In this document: piece by piece, positions 1 to 9,968 of the stretch
How positions within the stretch are numbered: the first letter of the stretch is position 1
Layout: every line of letters begins with the position of its first letter
From: Sipunculus nudus
Lineage: Eukaryota; Annelida; Sipuncula; Golfingiida; Sipunculidae
Direction of reading: 5' to 3'
Assembly (NCBI GenBank): GCA_026874595.1
Contig: CM049311.1
Coordinates: forward strand, 44,455,676-44,519,675
DNA: 64,000 nt
Notes under the pieces: generated by a model
The model's database searches: none
What the model was told of the DNA's origin: nothing
What the model saw: only the letters and a program-made list of their open reading frames with translations
Program-made: the position numbers and the translations under genes

Positions 1-1372
1 TGATTCCATGAAATAAACTGCAAAATGTTCCCTTCATCTTACAAATCAGTAACTGAAGATTAACACTTTACTCCCATAGTCTTAATGCCTGGCCAAAGCA
101 TTCTGGCAACAGTGTTTTTGTTATGCACTAATGATATGTCCTTATCACTCCATGGGCTGATACAAAAGGGAGTCATATATCGCAAGTGTCACTGACAATT
201 ATGGGCACACAGTGAGATGTACCAGTTGGAGTGCAATGGTTATATAATCAAGAAAAAAAAATGAGATGGTCAACAAAGTAAGTTTTTATTGTGAACATCC
301 CTGACCTATGACCTTGGCCTTTTGCCCACATATCAATTGGATTCTTTTTAAAGTGATGGGTAACTAATAACCACTAAAAACTGGAGTAATCACTTGGCAA
401 CCAGTGTGTAAATAACTTTGATCTTCAACCTTTAACCTCCTGACCAGCCGACCCCAAAATCAATAAGTTGTTTCTTCAAACTAAAAGACCCATAAATATG
501 TTTGAATCAAATTGAGTGATGCATAGATAAGGCATATTTGAAAGACTGAACATTTGGGATAAACAGTTTAGCTTGCAATATGTTCACAAGCATTTGGAAC
601 AATTTAGTATTGTGACCTTGACCTCTGACCTTTTGAACTCAACATCAATAGGGTTCTTTCCCCTATTATATATCAGGCGAAAGTTATCGGTTGAACTTAA
701 AATGACTCCACGCAAGAAGTGGGTGCTGTGAACTTGACCTTTGACCTCAAAATCAACAGGTCTTTTTCCCTGTTGACAGAGAAGCGATATGTCTCTGCTG
801 GAAGATTTGGAATTAAAATTTTAGCTTGAAATGTGTCCAAAACTTTTTTAAAGAAGTAGATTTTGTGACCTTGACCTTTGACCTTGTGACCTCAAAATCT
901 ATAGGATTCTTCTCCCACTTCGTAGGTAAAACATATGTGAAAGTTCAAAGGATTGGGATGAAAAGTTTGGCTTAAAATGCATGCAAAAGCTTTTCAAAGA
1001 AGTGGGTTCTGTGACCTTGACCTTTGGCCTTGTGACATCAAAATAATTATTTTTTTTTCCCCTGTTGGTAGGTGAGCTATGTGAAAGATGGAAGGTTTCG
1101 GATGAAAATTTTGGCTATAAAACCTAATTCTGTGGGGTGAAAACACAACCCGTAACTCGTAGAATAAAGGTCGCAGTGACCTAATTTCAGGTTTGCAAGG
1201 AGATCTTTTTAGAACCTCTAAGACCGCATACGGTTTATGATCCTAGCCCTTAAGGTTACGATTTGTGCCTTGCTAACGGACGGACGGACGGCCGGCCGGA
1301 CAGACGGAAGGACGACGAACAAAAACCTATCGCTATAGCCCAGCTTGACTGAAAGTCAGCTGAGCTAAAAAA
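1..1372 (+). repeat. Dispersed repeat with nuclear-receptor-like modules and RGAC/hairpin tail (copy 1)
   Basis: Non-coding. The first 130 bases match the start of a second copy at 24351-26023, and the two run in parallel to the end. The interior is a degenerate tandem module of roughly 115-146 bp built around TGACCTTGACCTTTGACCT-like sequence (about 612, 727, 864 and 1010). It ends in a GGAC/AGAC tract at about 1276-1319, then a stem-loop at 1337-1366 with AGCTGAGCT as its right arm, then an A-run. This tail recurs in many other repeats in the window. Family name unknown; a non-autonomous rolling-circle or SINE-like element are both possible. Confidence 0.8.
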
Positions 1373-1380
1373 AACAGTCT

Positions 1381-1710
1381 ATGACACTGCTAAAGAAGCG
1401 CTCTCGGGCTTTTTTGGCGCCCAAACGGAATACTGAGTACGACCTTTTCAAATTCCGAGAGGCTAGACAAGAAGATCATGAGGATCTCGATACATTTTAC
1501 GCTCGTCTGAAGAATTTGTATGTTAACAGCAACTTCGCAGATTGTGACAGTGAGATAAAAAATCTCAGAGAATTCACAAGTGTACCTCAACAAAACTCAG
1601 AGAAGAAGGTTTGTGTAAACCGGATGTTAAGTTGACTGATCTGCTTCGTCTTAGCCGTACCATGGAAACCTCACGGAGTAAGGCAAAAGCAATATAGGGT
1701 AAGTTACATA
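1381..1710 (+). pseudogene. Ty3/gypsy gag capsid-like fragment
   Basis: The stretch reads YDLFKFREARQEDHEDLDTF, then YARLKNLYVNSNF and a DSEIKNL motif, the pattern of the C-terminal capsid part of invertebrate gypsy Gag. A frameshift near 1600 moves the continuation to another frame, where DVKLTDLLRLSRTMETS follows, which is also typical of Gag. The N-terminal half of Gag is absent because the element begins abruptly after an RGAC-tail repeat. It would have formed the particle shell; here it is only a remnant. Confidence 0.75.
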
Positions 1711-1820
1711 CTTCTACCCAACTGGATTCTGTAAAAAAACCTTTCTGTTAGGCAGAAGAAACCTATGCCTTCGTTGACTCCCAGAAGCCAGTTAACACTT
1801 GAGATAAGCCTGTTAAAACC

Positions 1821-1918
1821 TGTTTCCGCTGTGGTGACAAGTGGCCTCATCCTAAGGGGAAACGATGCCCCGCTCAAGGAAAATGTACTCTAACTGGTTC
1901 CTGGAATCATTTTGCTCC
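1821..1918 (+). pseudogene. Gag zinc-knuckle remnant
   Basis: Frame 1821 gives CFRCGDKWPHPKGKRCPAQG followed by KCTLTG and WNHFA. The CxxCG, PH, CPA, GKxC and HF spacing matches the nucleic-acid-binding knuckle at the Gag/Pol junction of invertebrate gypsy elements. One expected cysteine (in a second CxxC) is replaced by threonine. About 110 bases on each side are low-information linker with stops. Confidence 0.65.
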
Positions 1919-2030
1919 TGTGTTTTCAAAATCAAAGTCTTCTCCATCAGACTCTCGTGTTCATTCACTTAGTTCTGGAGTTGAGTATCAAGAAATATAC
2001 CACATATCTAGTTCACATTAGAGCTCATAT

Positions 2031-2330
2031 ATGTATCAAGTTGAACTACAGATTAACGGTTCACCGACAGTAATGGAAATTGATACAGGCAGTTCGGTGT
2101 CTTTAATGAACAGTGACACATTTAACAAGCTGTGTGCTGATGATAAACCTAAGCTTAAGAAATCCAGTATTGCTCTGCGAACATATACTGGGGAAGTAAT
2201 TCTGCCTGAAGGAGTTGCTACAGTTAATGTGCAATACAAAGAACAATGTGATGAGTTAGAACTCCATATATTGCGTTGAACCGGGTCAAAATTATTAAGA
2301 CGTGATTGGCTTTGCAAATTCGGATTAATT
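2031..2330 (+). pseudogene. Ty3/gypsy aspartic protease fragment
   Basis: The open frame from 2031 to 2279 contains the catalytic triad context IDTGSS at about residue 17-22 (D codon near 2082), then LRTYTGEVILPEG, as in retrotransposon pepsin-like proteases. After a frameshift near 2278 the sequence reads GSKLLRRDWLCKF, matching the LLGRDWL end of the family. The full domain is nearly present but needs two frames. Confidence 0.75.
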
Positions 2331-2918
2331 GGCCAGAAATTCACCAGGTGAGTCACATTACGCAAGAATTCTCTGAAGTATTCAGAAAGGACCTAGGCCT
2401 GTACACTTGGGGCCCAGTTAACATCCAGATTAGTAAGGATGCCGTTCCTCGATTTCACGAAGCTCGCCCGGTGCCTTTAGCCATGAAAGCTAAAGTCATG
2501 GATGAACTTGACCGTTTAGAGCGTGATGGTGTTATCAGACCAGTTACTACTTCAGAGTGGGCAGCTCCAATCGTTCCGGTTCTCATGTCATCTGAAAAAA
2601 ATCGCATTTGTGGCAGTTACAAATTGACTGTTAACCAAGCAGGTAACTCTGACACATACACATTACCACACCTTGAGGAGTTATATGCTAAACTGTCAGG
2701 TGGGACTGTGTATTCAAAACTTGACCTTAAGTGATGCTTGTCAACAACTGCAGTTAGACGAGGAATCTGAGATGCTGACAACAATCAACACGCCGAAAGA
2801 CTTGCTGGTTTACAACCGCTTACCGTGAGGAATTAGCACAGCACCATGAATCTACACGGGACCCATTTCTATCAACCTAATCAAACAAACACTCAATTCA
2901 TCAGATGTGTTAGCCTAC
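2306..2918 (+). pseudogene. Ty3/gypsy reverse transcriptase, N-terminal part
   Basis: Frame 2306-2734 holds ARPVPLAMKAKV, DELDRLERDGVIRPV, SEWAAPIVPV, RICGSYKLTVNQ and VYSKLDLK, which are the fingers and palm motifs of Ty3/gypsy RT. A frameshift at about 2732 leads to DACQQLQLDEES and then YNRLP, a stop, and GISTAP. Sequence resembling VLAY ends at 2918, immediately where the catalytic YxDD box is expected. The box, thumb and RNase H are missing. No intact polymerase is possible. Confidence 0.85.
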
Positions 2919-3914
2919 GGCTGTAATAGAAAAGTAATAGCTGTTATTCTATTACTTGGGATACTTTTACCCTTACTAGCTCAATTTTCTTTTATATCAA
3001 TAGTATTACTAACTTTGAAAACCTGTAATATTCTATTAATATTACGTATTACTATCGCCTCATTCCTTGTTGTAATATGCCACTGATGTAACTGTTGTTA
3101 ATACTCATAATTATTACACATGATGAATGACATGGTCAGTCTGTCAGATATGTTGTTTTATACTATTTTCACATACAACGGTTGTCATTTAATGTCTTCA
3201 TTAGGCTACAGCCACAAATTATTCATAAGTTGATATTATATAAATAATAACATATGGTTGTTATTATTATTGTTATTATTATTGTTATCATTGTTATTAT
3301 TATATGATTACATATGGTTAACATATTGTTATATGCTTTATACAATGTCAGTGAGATTTCCTTTAACAATATAACTTTTATATATTAACTTTTATATAAC
3401 TTTTTATGTTGTAGTTTCTGAACAATCCCACCAGTATTTTGAATTTGCATAATACAACATTAAGTAAATTGTATATCTTGTCCTGGCTAAGAAATATATT
3501 TTTGAGAACCAACGAGACCAGATGTTTCTTTAATGCAAACAGTCTACTATAATAATTTATTGCTTTGATATATTTCCACTGTATATGGCCTGATTATATG
3601 CCCTAGAGTTTGCATTTCGCCTCAGTATTTTGATTAAGCATAACACAACATGGTATATATTTTTATTTTGTCCTGGGTTTTCATTAATAAAATATTTTTT
3701 AACTTTGTGAGTTAATATTTAATTTAATAAAATCATTAAACAAGTTTGGTTACGAAAAATTCTCATTAAAGTACTCATGGGTACATTTTGAGTACTCGGT
3801 ACTCATACTCGAGTACTTTTGAAAAGTGCAAAGTACTCATACTTATACATGAGTACTTTTAAAGTACTCAGTACTCGTACTCGAGTACTTTAAAAGTACT
3901 TTGACCCAACTCTG
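2919..3914. mobile_element. AT-rich insertion with hAT-like right end
   Basis: This 1-kb non-coding block interrupts gypsy pol. Its right 145 bases (about 3770-3914) are packed with overlapping AGTACT/GAGTAC motifs in both orientations and finish TTTGACCCAACTCTG. The reverse complement starts CAGAGTTGGGTC, typical of hAT-superfamily terminal repeats with subterminal transposase-site clusters. At the left side an inverted repeat GTAATAGAA/TTCTATTAC lies at 2923-2955, but no matching CAGAGTTGG terminus is visible. The left boundary is therefore uncertain and the host lost pol sequence too. Confidence 0.55.
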
Positions 3915-4672
3915 CATTGTACATTTCACCTTGAATGGGTGGCCTGATAGAATAGAAGAAGACGCGTTTAAACCGTACTTCTCGCGACGTTCTGAACTTT
4001 CAGTACAGTCAGGCTGTCTTATGTGGGGATTCGTCATTCTACCGCGATTTCGTGACTTGTTGCTGAACGAGCCGCACGATACGCATCAAGGGATGGTGCG
4101 CATGAAGTCGCTAAGTAGATCATATCTGTGGTGGCCAAACCTAGATAAAGACATTGGAAGGTGTTGTACGACAATGTCGAATTTGCCAGGAACTCGGAAA
4201 TAAACCACCACTTGCACCATTAAACCCTTGGAACTGTCCGACAGAGCCTTGGAGCCGGATACATATCGATTATACAGGCCCAGTTGAGGGTAAGATGATC
4301 TTAGTTATAGTTGATGTTGGGACAAAGTTTCTTGACGCACATGTCATGACTTCAAGTATTGCTTCAGCCACAATTGATAAATTGCAACAAACATTTGCAA
4401 CTCATGGTATTCCGCGATCAGTCGTATCACCATACCACCCTTCTAGTAATGGACTCGCTGAGAGAGCAGTCCAGAGTATTATGAATATTCTCAAAAAGTT
4501 CAAGGATAGATTGTTGGAATCTGCTTTTTACCCTTTCCTACTCAAGTATAACATTACGCATCATACGACTACAAGTGAAGCACCTTCTGTGCTCTTAATG
4601 AAACGCAAGTTACGCTGGATTCAGTTCGACCAGATCTGGAAGCGCATGTTCATGACAAACAAGAGAACATGA
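3915..4672 (+). pseudogene. Ty3/gypsy integrase, catalytic core with internal deletion
   Basis: The zinc-binding part is seen as HDTH, followed by RSYLWWPNLDKDI in one frame and VRQCRICQELGN in the next, with a frameshift near 4155. The core starts PWSRIHIDYTGP (first catalytic Asp, codon 4268-4270). The segment GIPRSVVS is joined directly to PYHPSSNGLAERAVQS, which carries the catalytic Glu (codon 4460-4462). In the family an SDNG-type segment of about 25 residues with the second Asp lies between them. That piece is absent, so the enzyme is dead irrespective of the frameshifts. Confidence 0.88.
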
Positions 4673-5180
4673 AACGCCAGCATGATCAGCATGCTAAATC
4701 TCGCACATTTTACATTGGTGATACAGTGTATGCTCAGAACTTTGCACCTAGAGGACCAAAGTGGATTCAAGGAGTATACAGGAACAGCTCGGACCTGTAA
4801 CATTCACTTTCGCCTTTATAATTGACGAGTGTGGAAGCGTGATCAAGACCATCTCAAACCAGCCTACGATATTCAAGAGGAAAGTTTTAGTAGTGTTTAT
4901 AGTTCAGTGTATGTGGAACAACCACATATTGTGAGTGCAATTGTACCAAGTGTTTCTGTTAATGTGCCAAATCCACCACCAGCTTTTGTGGATACCGATA
5001 TATCTTCTGGTTCTGCTGCGTCAGTGGAGGGAGCACAGGTTAGTGTTAGTGAAACTGATGCACCTCAAAAATTCGCCAGCGGCACTTCTGTTTCTGTTAA
5101 ATCTGCTAAGGAAACTCGCAAAGTTAATGTGCAAGTGTCAACTTAATTGCACAATTCAAAAAGAACAATTCGTGAAACTG
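4673..5180 (+). pseudogene. Gypsy pol C-terminal tail
   Basis: In the frame after the 4672 stop the sequence reads HDKQENMKRQHDQHAKSRTF, then IGDTVYAQNFAPRGPKWIQG, the integrase C-terminal region (GDxVY, GPKWxxG) of gypsy elements. A later frame gives VWKRDQDHLKPAY, the usual end of this domain. A Ser/Val/Pro-rich linker (about 4930-5140) and a basic stretch follow, as commonly seen before the pol stop. Frames are broken several times. Confidence 0.7.
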
Positions 5181-5336
5181 AAACACATGATCTGTAACTT
5201 GAATAAGTTCTTTACTCATAAGTTGTTAACTCATAATTGCACCTAATGTTGGTGCACCTAATGCACCTAATGTTGCATGATCATAGTGGACATTTATCTC
5301 ATTACTTCGTAATCTTTTTACATACAGTTACAGGGA

Positions 5337-5677
5337 TGTTATATGACGTATGTGAACATGTGAAGTCTACAGAATATTTTGGATTACAGTTATAACTGAA
5401 CTTGATAATTTTCTTTAAATGGATACAACTTATACCACTTCGCAGCTTAGAAGGGAGGAATTTTATATTATATTGCCGTAATGTTAAATGAAGAGCTCTA
5501 TAATAGGGGTCTCCGAGAACCGTCATCTCTCTCCTATTTATAGTGTCGTAATGACATGCGCACAGTATGTTTCCGTTGTGTACTTTTGTTTTAAGTTGTG
5601 TTAGGAATATACTTTTGTACCGTGGAAGAACGGTCTTGTTGCTTTCTTCAGTCATATATTTCTGTCGGAACATAACA
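5337..5677 (+). repeat. Putative 3' LTR of the gypsy element
   Basis: A 341-bp segment beginning TGTTAT and ending ATAACA, i.e. perfect 6-bp inverted ends in TG...CA form. It is placed about 155 bp after the end of pol and is preceded by a short purine-rich CAGGGA. A TATA-like TATTTATAG lies near 5537. No second LTR exists in the window to confirm the limits, and no flanking target duplication can be tested because the 5' end is lost. Confidence 0.6.
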
Positions 5678-6662
5678 GGTACAATCTGAAAAAGAGTGAG
5701 TGAATGAAGAATAATTTGTTTATTTAATAAATATTCTTTACACAAAAAATAAACCGGAACAGTTTCAGTACCATATTTAAAAACTATAAATTTTAGATTA
5801 TTAAAAATAATAATTTTAATAAAATAAACGTTCGTTTTATTCCCCCAAGGAAGTTCATTGAAGAACTAAAAGCCTAGATTTTTATCACGAATCTACAGAT
5901 GTCACCTAAGAACCTCTAAGGTTCCTGTGAGAACATTTCAAGAGGTTGTAGATGGAACCCATAACATTTCTTGAAGGAACCCTCCAGAAGGTTCCAAAAC
6001 GTCCACATGGAAGAACCCGAAAGGGTTCCGGAAAGAACAGTTGGGTAGCTGTGGTTACGGTTACTTGTATTCTGTGATTATATATGTCTTCAAAGAAGAA
6101 TCGGCGAAGGGTGTACCGGTATGTATGTTCTTGTGCTGATTAATAATTGCGACATTCTTCTATACGTTTTCTGATAACCTCACGTGTTTCCACCAATATA
6201 ATTATGGACTTTATTAATATCGTAATGAATACTGTCAGCGATAAGTGTAAGTGAATAGCACTATTACAACGGTTTTATTATTTTTTCGCTATTAATTAGG
6301 GTTGGTTTGTTAGATATAGGATGAAAACAAGAATGTAAAAATGCTCTTAAGCAGTAGGTTTGTCTCTGGATGGTAAATGGCTTAAATTAAACTATATCTA
6401 CACAATAAAAGGGTATTTTAATCAAAGGTGAAATATATATGAGAGTGATTTAGGTGCGGGGCATGATGAAAATGCGTGTATGGCCTGATCCAGGTAGTCC
6501 ATGTGAGCATGGTGATTTAACTGAATTTGTTGTAAATGATGTTTGCGTTCGAAATATTTTTTTTTTGGCTACAAATACTTTAAAGTTTTATTTTTATCAG
6601 TTTATATCGATTCTCAACTGTATAAGACCATTTTACGAACGACTTTATATTTTACCCCACAG
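5678..6662. other. Intergenic stretch without recognised gene
   Basis: A+T-rich unique-looking DNA. Apart from the hairpin cluster at 5910-6028 nothing is recognised. A short open frame at 6454-6672 (GSPCEHGDLTEFVVNDVCVR) is unremarkable and does not splice in frame to the exon at 6663. Confidence 0.5.
5910..6028. repeat. Three consecutive GAACC/GGTTC hairpins
   Basis: GAACC (5910-5914) pairs with GGTTC (5920-5924). GGAACC (5976-5981) pairs with GGTTCC (5990-5995). GAACCC (6013-6018) pairs with GGGTTC (6023-6028) across a GAAA loop. Further single GGAACC and AGAAC motifs lie between them. Likely the inside of a short degenerate repeat. Confidence 0.6.
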
Positions 6663-6728
6663 ACCAATGTAGAGGAGCTAGATGACGACGAGTCCTCCAA
6701 TATCCCGTTGCAGGAATACCATGACAGA
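6663..6728 (+). CDS. Candidate internal exon, unknown protein
   Basis: A 66-nt segment is preceded by TTTTACCCCACAG and followed by GTAAGA, good splice sites. Only one frame is open and it is exactly 22 codons, reading TNVEELDDDESSNIPLQEYH then DR: acidic, low in hydrophobics, plausibly disordered. It splices in phase 0 to 6919. No family is recognised. Upstream exons were not found. Confidence 0.4.
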
Positions 6729-6918
6729 GTAAGAATTTTTCATACATATTGTAAATATGTCTACATACTTAATCACAGCAAAGCCTTTCAATTTTAATTA
6801 CATACTATGTTGGCATTTTCTGATAAATTATGAATGTTTTGTATATTTTAACCACATGCCATGTTTATAACATCCATTTTTCCCGCCTAAGTTCTATTAA
6901 TGTTGTCTTTTCCAACAG

Positions 6919-6996
6919 CGCGTAAAAGTGGACGATGTGGTTTCAGACATTCTGCTGGGAAAATGGAGGAAAATAATGAGCCTTCCTTACCAATAG
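6919..6996 (+). CDS. Candidate terminal exon, unknown protein
   Basis: Acceptor TCTTTTCCAACAG ends at 6918. Continuing in phase 0 from the exon at 6663 gives RVKVDDVVSDILLGKWRKIM, SLPYQ and a TAG at 6994-6996. An overlapping frame of the same exon stays open to 7100 (MEENNEPSLPIVHDEPLTAS...) and also looks protein-like, so the true frame is not settled. No domain recognised. Confidence 0.35.
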   Translation, partial: RVKVDDVVSDILLGKWRKIMSLPYQ

Positions 6997-7302
6997 TACA
7001 CGATGAACCTCTCACAGCTTCAGATATTTTTACGGATTATTTATTCAAACCAGTTTCGCCAAACAAATTGTTTTTCGCAATTTTATCTGTAATTTCATAA
7101 AAGGCCCGTTTAGGCGGTAATATACTTATTACTCTCTTTACTATTTTTATCTAAATTTATATGAAAAATAATTATCCACGATTTAATACTTTTATAATTA
7201 AATATTTATAATTAAAATAAGGCAATTGATTACAAAATTATGACACCAATATGCGCGCTTGGAAATTTTTCGTAAATATAGTTATATAGTGCCGATGATT
7301 AG

Positions 7303-7423
7303 AATTGGATTCGGCAGTGGTTATACTTCCATGCAATGGTGAACATGAAATTACAAATTACTTCTTATCCAAGATGCCAGGCTATCACGTACTCATTGGA
7401 CGGAATATGTTTGCGCCTGCCAG
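7303..7423 (+). CDS. Candidate exon, unknown protein
   Basis: A 121-nt open segment lies between an AG at 7301-7302 and CAG/GTATAA at 7423/7424. Its frame gives LDSAVVILPCNGEHEITNYF then LSKMPGYHVLIGRNMFAPA, a well-mixed globular-looking composition unlike the A+T-rich surroundings. It may belong to the same gene as the exons at 6663 and 6919, using the alternative frame of the latter. No family recognised; the acceptor lacks a strong pyrimidine tract. Confidence 0.35.
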
Positions 7424-7834
7424 GTATAATTATTATGTTTTGTAGATATAAACAGTTAGTTAAATGTATTAAAATCATTATTAACATTCTATCATAACCG
7501 AGTACCACAAAACAGGCACAACATTACTTTCACCATTTTCAGCGCACTACTTTTATACAAACTATCGAAGTTGCCTTGTTTCTTTTCAAATCAAATGAAC
7601 AATTTCTTTATGTATATAAAATTAATTCCAAAGACAATGAGAGCAGTGATTTAATAAATATAAAACCAGGAATGTGGACCGATTACAAATATACAGGTGT
7701 TATTCAGCTAATAAAAAAAGGCTGAGCTTTCCCCCCCAGACCATTGAAACAATATGGCAACTGACGCGGATGCGCTTTATGAAATTTGTTGAATACGTTT
7801 ATTTTTAATCTTTTATTGAACCTGATATATTGAG

Positions 7835-7880
<46 letters not shown>

Positions 7881-7914
7881 TATATTCTGGATACTAAGAG
7901 TACCATATTTACAG
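7424..7914. other. Unassigned A+T-rich DNA with a TA microsatellite
   Basis: No gene seen. A (TA)n tract of about 40 bp occupies 7837-7876, followed by interrupted AATATATATT. Short open frames across the tract are artefacts of the repeat. Confidence 0.6.
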
Positions 7915-8170
7915 GGCCGCAGCCTCCGGGATCTGATAATATCAGTAATATGATCTAGGTGTATCATGTAAGCCTATTCCAGTAATAACAACTGGGGTCC
8001 ATGTTTTATCCAACTGTACTGTTGGACTATCACCAAAGTGCGGATTTTGGTAGGTCTCCCGTGTTGGTCATAGTAGTAATTCTGCTTCATCTGTCGATGT
8101 TGCAAATGAGATTTTGCCGAATTAATCAATTTCGTCTGATACGTACGCTCGTGATAGTGTATCATAAATT
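7915..8170 (-). pseudogene. Antisense Ty3/gypsy pol C-terminal scrap
   Basis: Read on the minus strand, 8165-7974 gives AKSHLQHRQMKQNYYYDQHG then RPTKIRTL, and QQYSWIKHGPQLLLL. This is the K/R-rich KQxYYYDxxAKxL segment that follows the integrase core in gypsy-type pol. In the next frame DTPRSYY follows (about 7940), the usual xTPRSYxV motif of the same domain. It is a second, unrelated gypsy copy in the opposite orientation to the one at 1381; everything upstream of it is missing. Confidence 0.6.
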
Positions 8171-9501
8171 AAAAGGGGCCGGCCTGGAGTCATGACGCAA
8201 GTCACAATACTCCCAATAGGCCCTACTTATAGAACACCGATTCTAAGGGACGGATTAAATATTTGCTGTGTGGTATTATTTGACAAAAGAGGCTTGTTTG
8301 TTTGTATTATATGTGCTTAATATCGAAGAAAAAATGTTTACACAAAAATAATTACATTTATTCCCTCCTTTCATCTCTATGGCTTATTCACATGAGGCGG
8401 TCCTTCTTCAAGTTCTTGCTCCAAGGTGTCATGGTGGGATCGTGTGTGTAAACCTCGGAAGTCGGAAAACGGAAGCCATGGATTTTTTGTTGTTGTATAA
8501 ATAAAGCATATACAAATGGTGAAACTTCAGTACCATTTTACTTTTAATAGAATAAGGTCTTGACTATTATTCAGCGAAGAATCATAGTTATCAATTCTCT
8601 ATACTCTAAAAGTAAATACAAATTTTGTACTCCGAAGCCATCTCGAAAGTCACTCAGAGGTGCTTAGATGTGATCAAAATGTGTAAAACTCGGAAATCAC
8701 TGAGACGCACTGGTCAACTGATGGTCAGTTGTGCTTTTGATGAGTGTATAATACAATACATGATACAAACTAATATATGATATAATAAACCCGAATACGG
8801 CATTGACAATACATTTATAAATTAAGATGTCATTCAGTATTAAAACAGCTGTAATATATTTTACATACGTAGAACAAATATGAAAATTTAATATATCTCA
8901 GTAGTAACATCAACAAACATATATATTCTACATATACGGTCACCATACGGAGGTCACCTGGTGAGGTAAAAAGAGACTTTTGTGGCTCTCTCAGTTATAC
9001 CAAATTTTATCCATAAATACTTCTAGTTGTGTCTTGAAAAGTTGCAGGAAGCTTGGATTGAGCTCCAGAACAGGGGAGTTTACAAAATTTCTACAAAAAG
9101 GGAAGTATTTCTTGCTTTTTTAAAAGAATACAAATTGTGGTCTTACAAAATTACAGGTTGATTAGCTTTTGTTATTTGGAAACCGGGATAGAACTATTGC
9201 ATAACAGTTCGCTCCGGGTGAGTCCTTTGTGTGTTGTCAGTGGACCCTACTGCACCAGGTCCCTCTAGAGCCAGGTCTATTGTCAGTGTGTTTGAAGGAA
9301 CCATAATAATGTGTTTGTAATTACAAACTCCACTGCCTGGCAGGTTGAAAACATTGTGAACCATGATTTAATATTTAATGTTGGGATTTTTTTGTTTGTT
9401 CTGAAGTGGTTTTGAATCTATGCCTTCCCGAGTCTTGATAAAATATTCATTTATTTGTATTGGTTATAAAAACTGTAACTGTGTCTCGTGTTTACTGTGA
9501 T
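8171..9501. other. No gene recognised
   Basis: About 1.3 kb of moderately A+T-rich DNA with no convincing coding, RNA or repeat signal. The last few hundred bases may be 5' leader sequence of the LINE fragment that follows, but nothing diagnostic was seen. Confidence 0.4.
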
Positions 9502-9968
9502 ATGTACGGAAAAACTAAAAGATCAATATCAACAGTATCCAGCTCTTCTTCTTTTTCCCCTAGTATCCCACATAAATATCAGAGGTTTAATCTGTCAGAC
9601 AAAAAGGGAAAATAAGTGGAAAAAATGGCACGTACTGCAGACACATTTAGAGAAATGCTGAATCGGTTGGAGGAAAAAATAGTCAGACAAATCACAGAAA
9701 GATTTGATTCAACAGTTCAGTTGTTAGAAAGTAAAGTCATGACATTGGAAAGTGAAAATAAAGCCTTGGAAAAGTTACATTTAAAGCTTATCAGACCAGC
9801 TTGTTCATTTAGAAGCGGTGACAATGCACAGATGCTAGAGAGGCTGAGAGTATAGGTCAGTTGAACTTGAACAGTACTCTAGAAAAGCAAATATTAGGAT
9901 TTTTGGTATTGGAGAGAGAAATCAAAATGAAACAGGAATTGAAAACTGCAAAGAAATTGTGCAAAAGT
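9502..9968 (+). pseudogene. LINE (CR1/L2-like) ORF1 fragment
   Basis: From an ATG at 9502 the frame reads a Ser-rich leader, is broken by TAA at 9613-9615, and continues as REMLNRLEEKIVRQITERF with LLESKVMTLESENKALEK, a coiled coil. After a frameshift around 9800-9860 another frame gives ELEQYSRKANIRIFGIGERN, the LEQYSRRNNIRIFGI signature that begins the RNA-binding domain of LINE ORF1 proteins, then ENCKEIVQKS. ORF1 proteins are trimeric RNA chaperones for retrotransposition. The copy stops where an RGAC-tail repeat begins. Confidence 0.75.

Larger units (their letters stand above)
1381..5677 (+). mobile_element. Degenerate Ty3/gypsy LTR retrotransposon, 5' truncated
   Basis: Gag, zinc knuckle, protease, RT, integrase and pol C-terminal segments follow one another in the Ty3/gypsy order on the plus strand, then a single LTR. 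Reading frames are broken by stops and frameshifts, so the copy is dead. There is no 5' LTR: gag-like sequence starts within about ten bases of the end of the preceding repeat. The RT palm, thumb and RNase H part is missing and replaced by a hAT-like insertion at 2919-3914. The component segments are listed separately. Confidence 0.9.
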
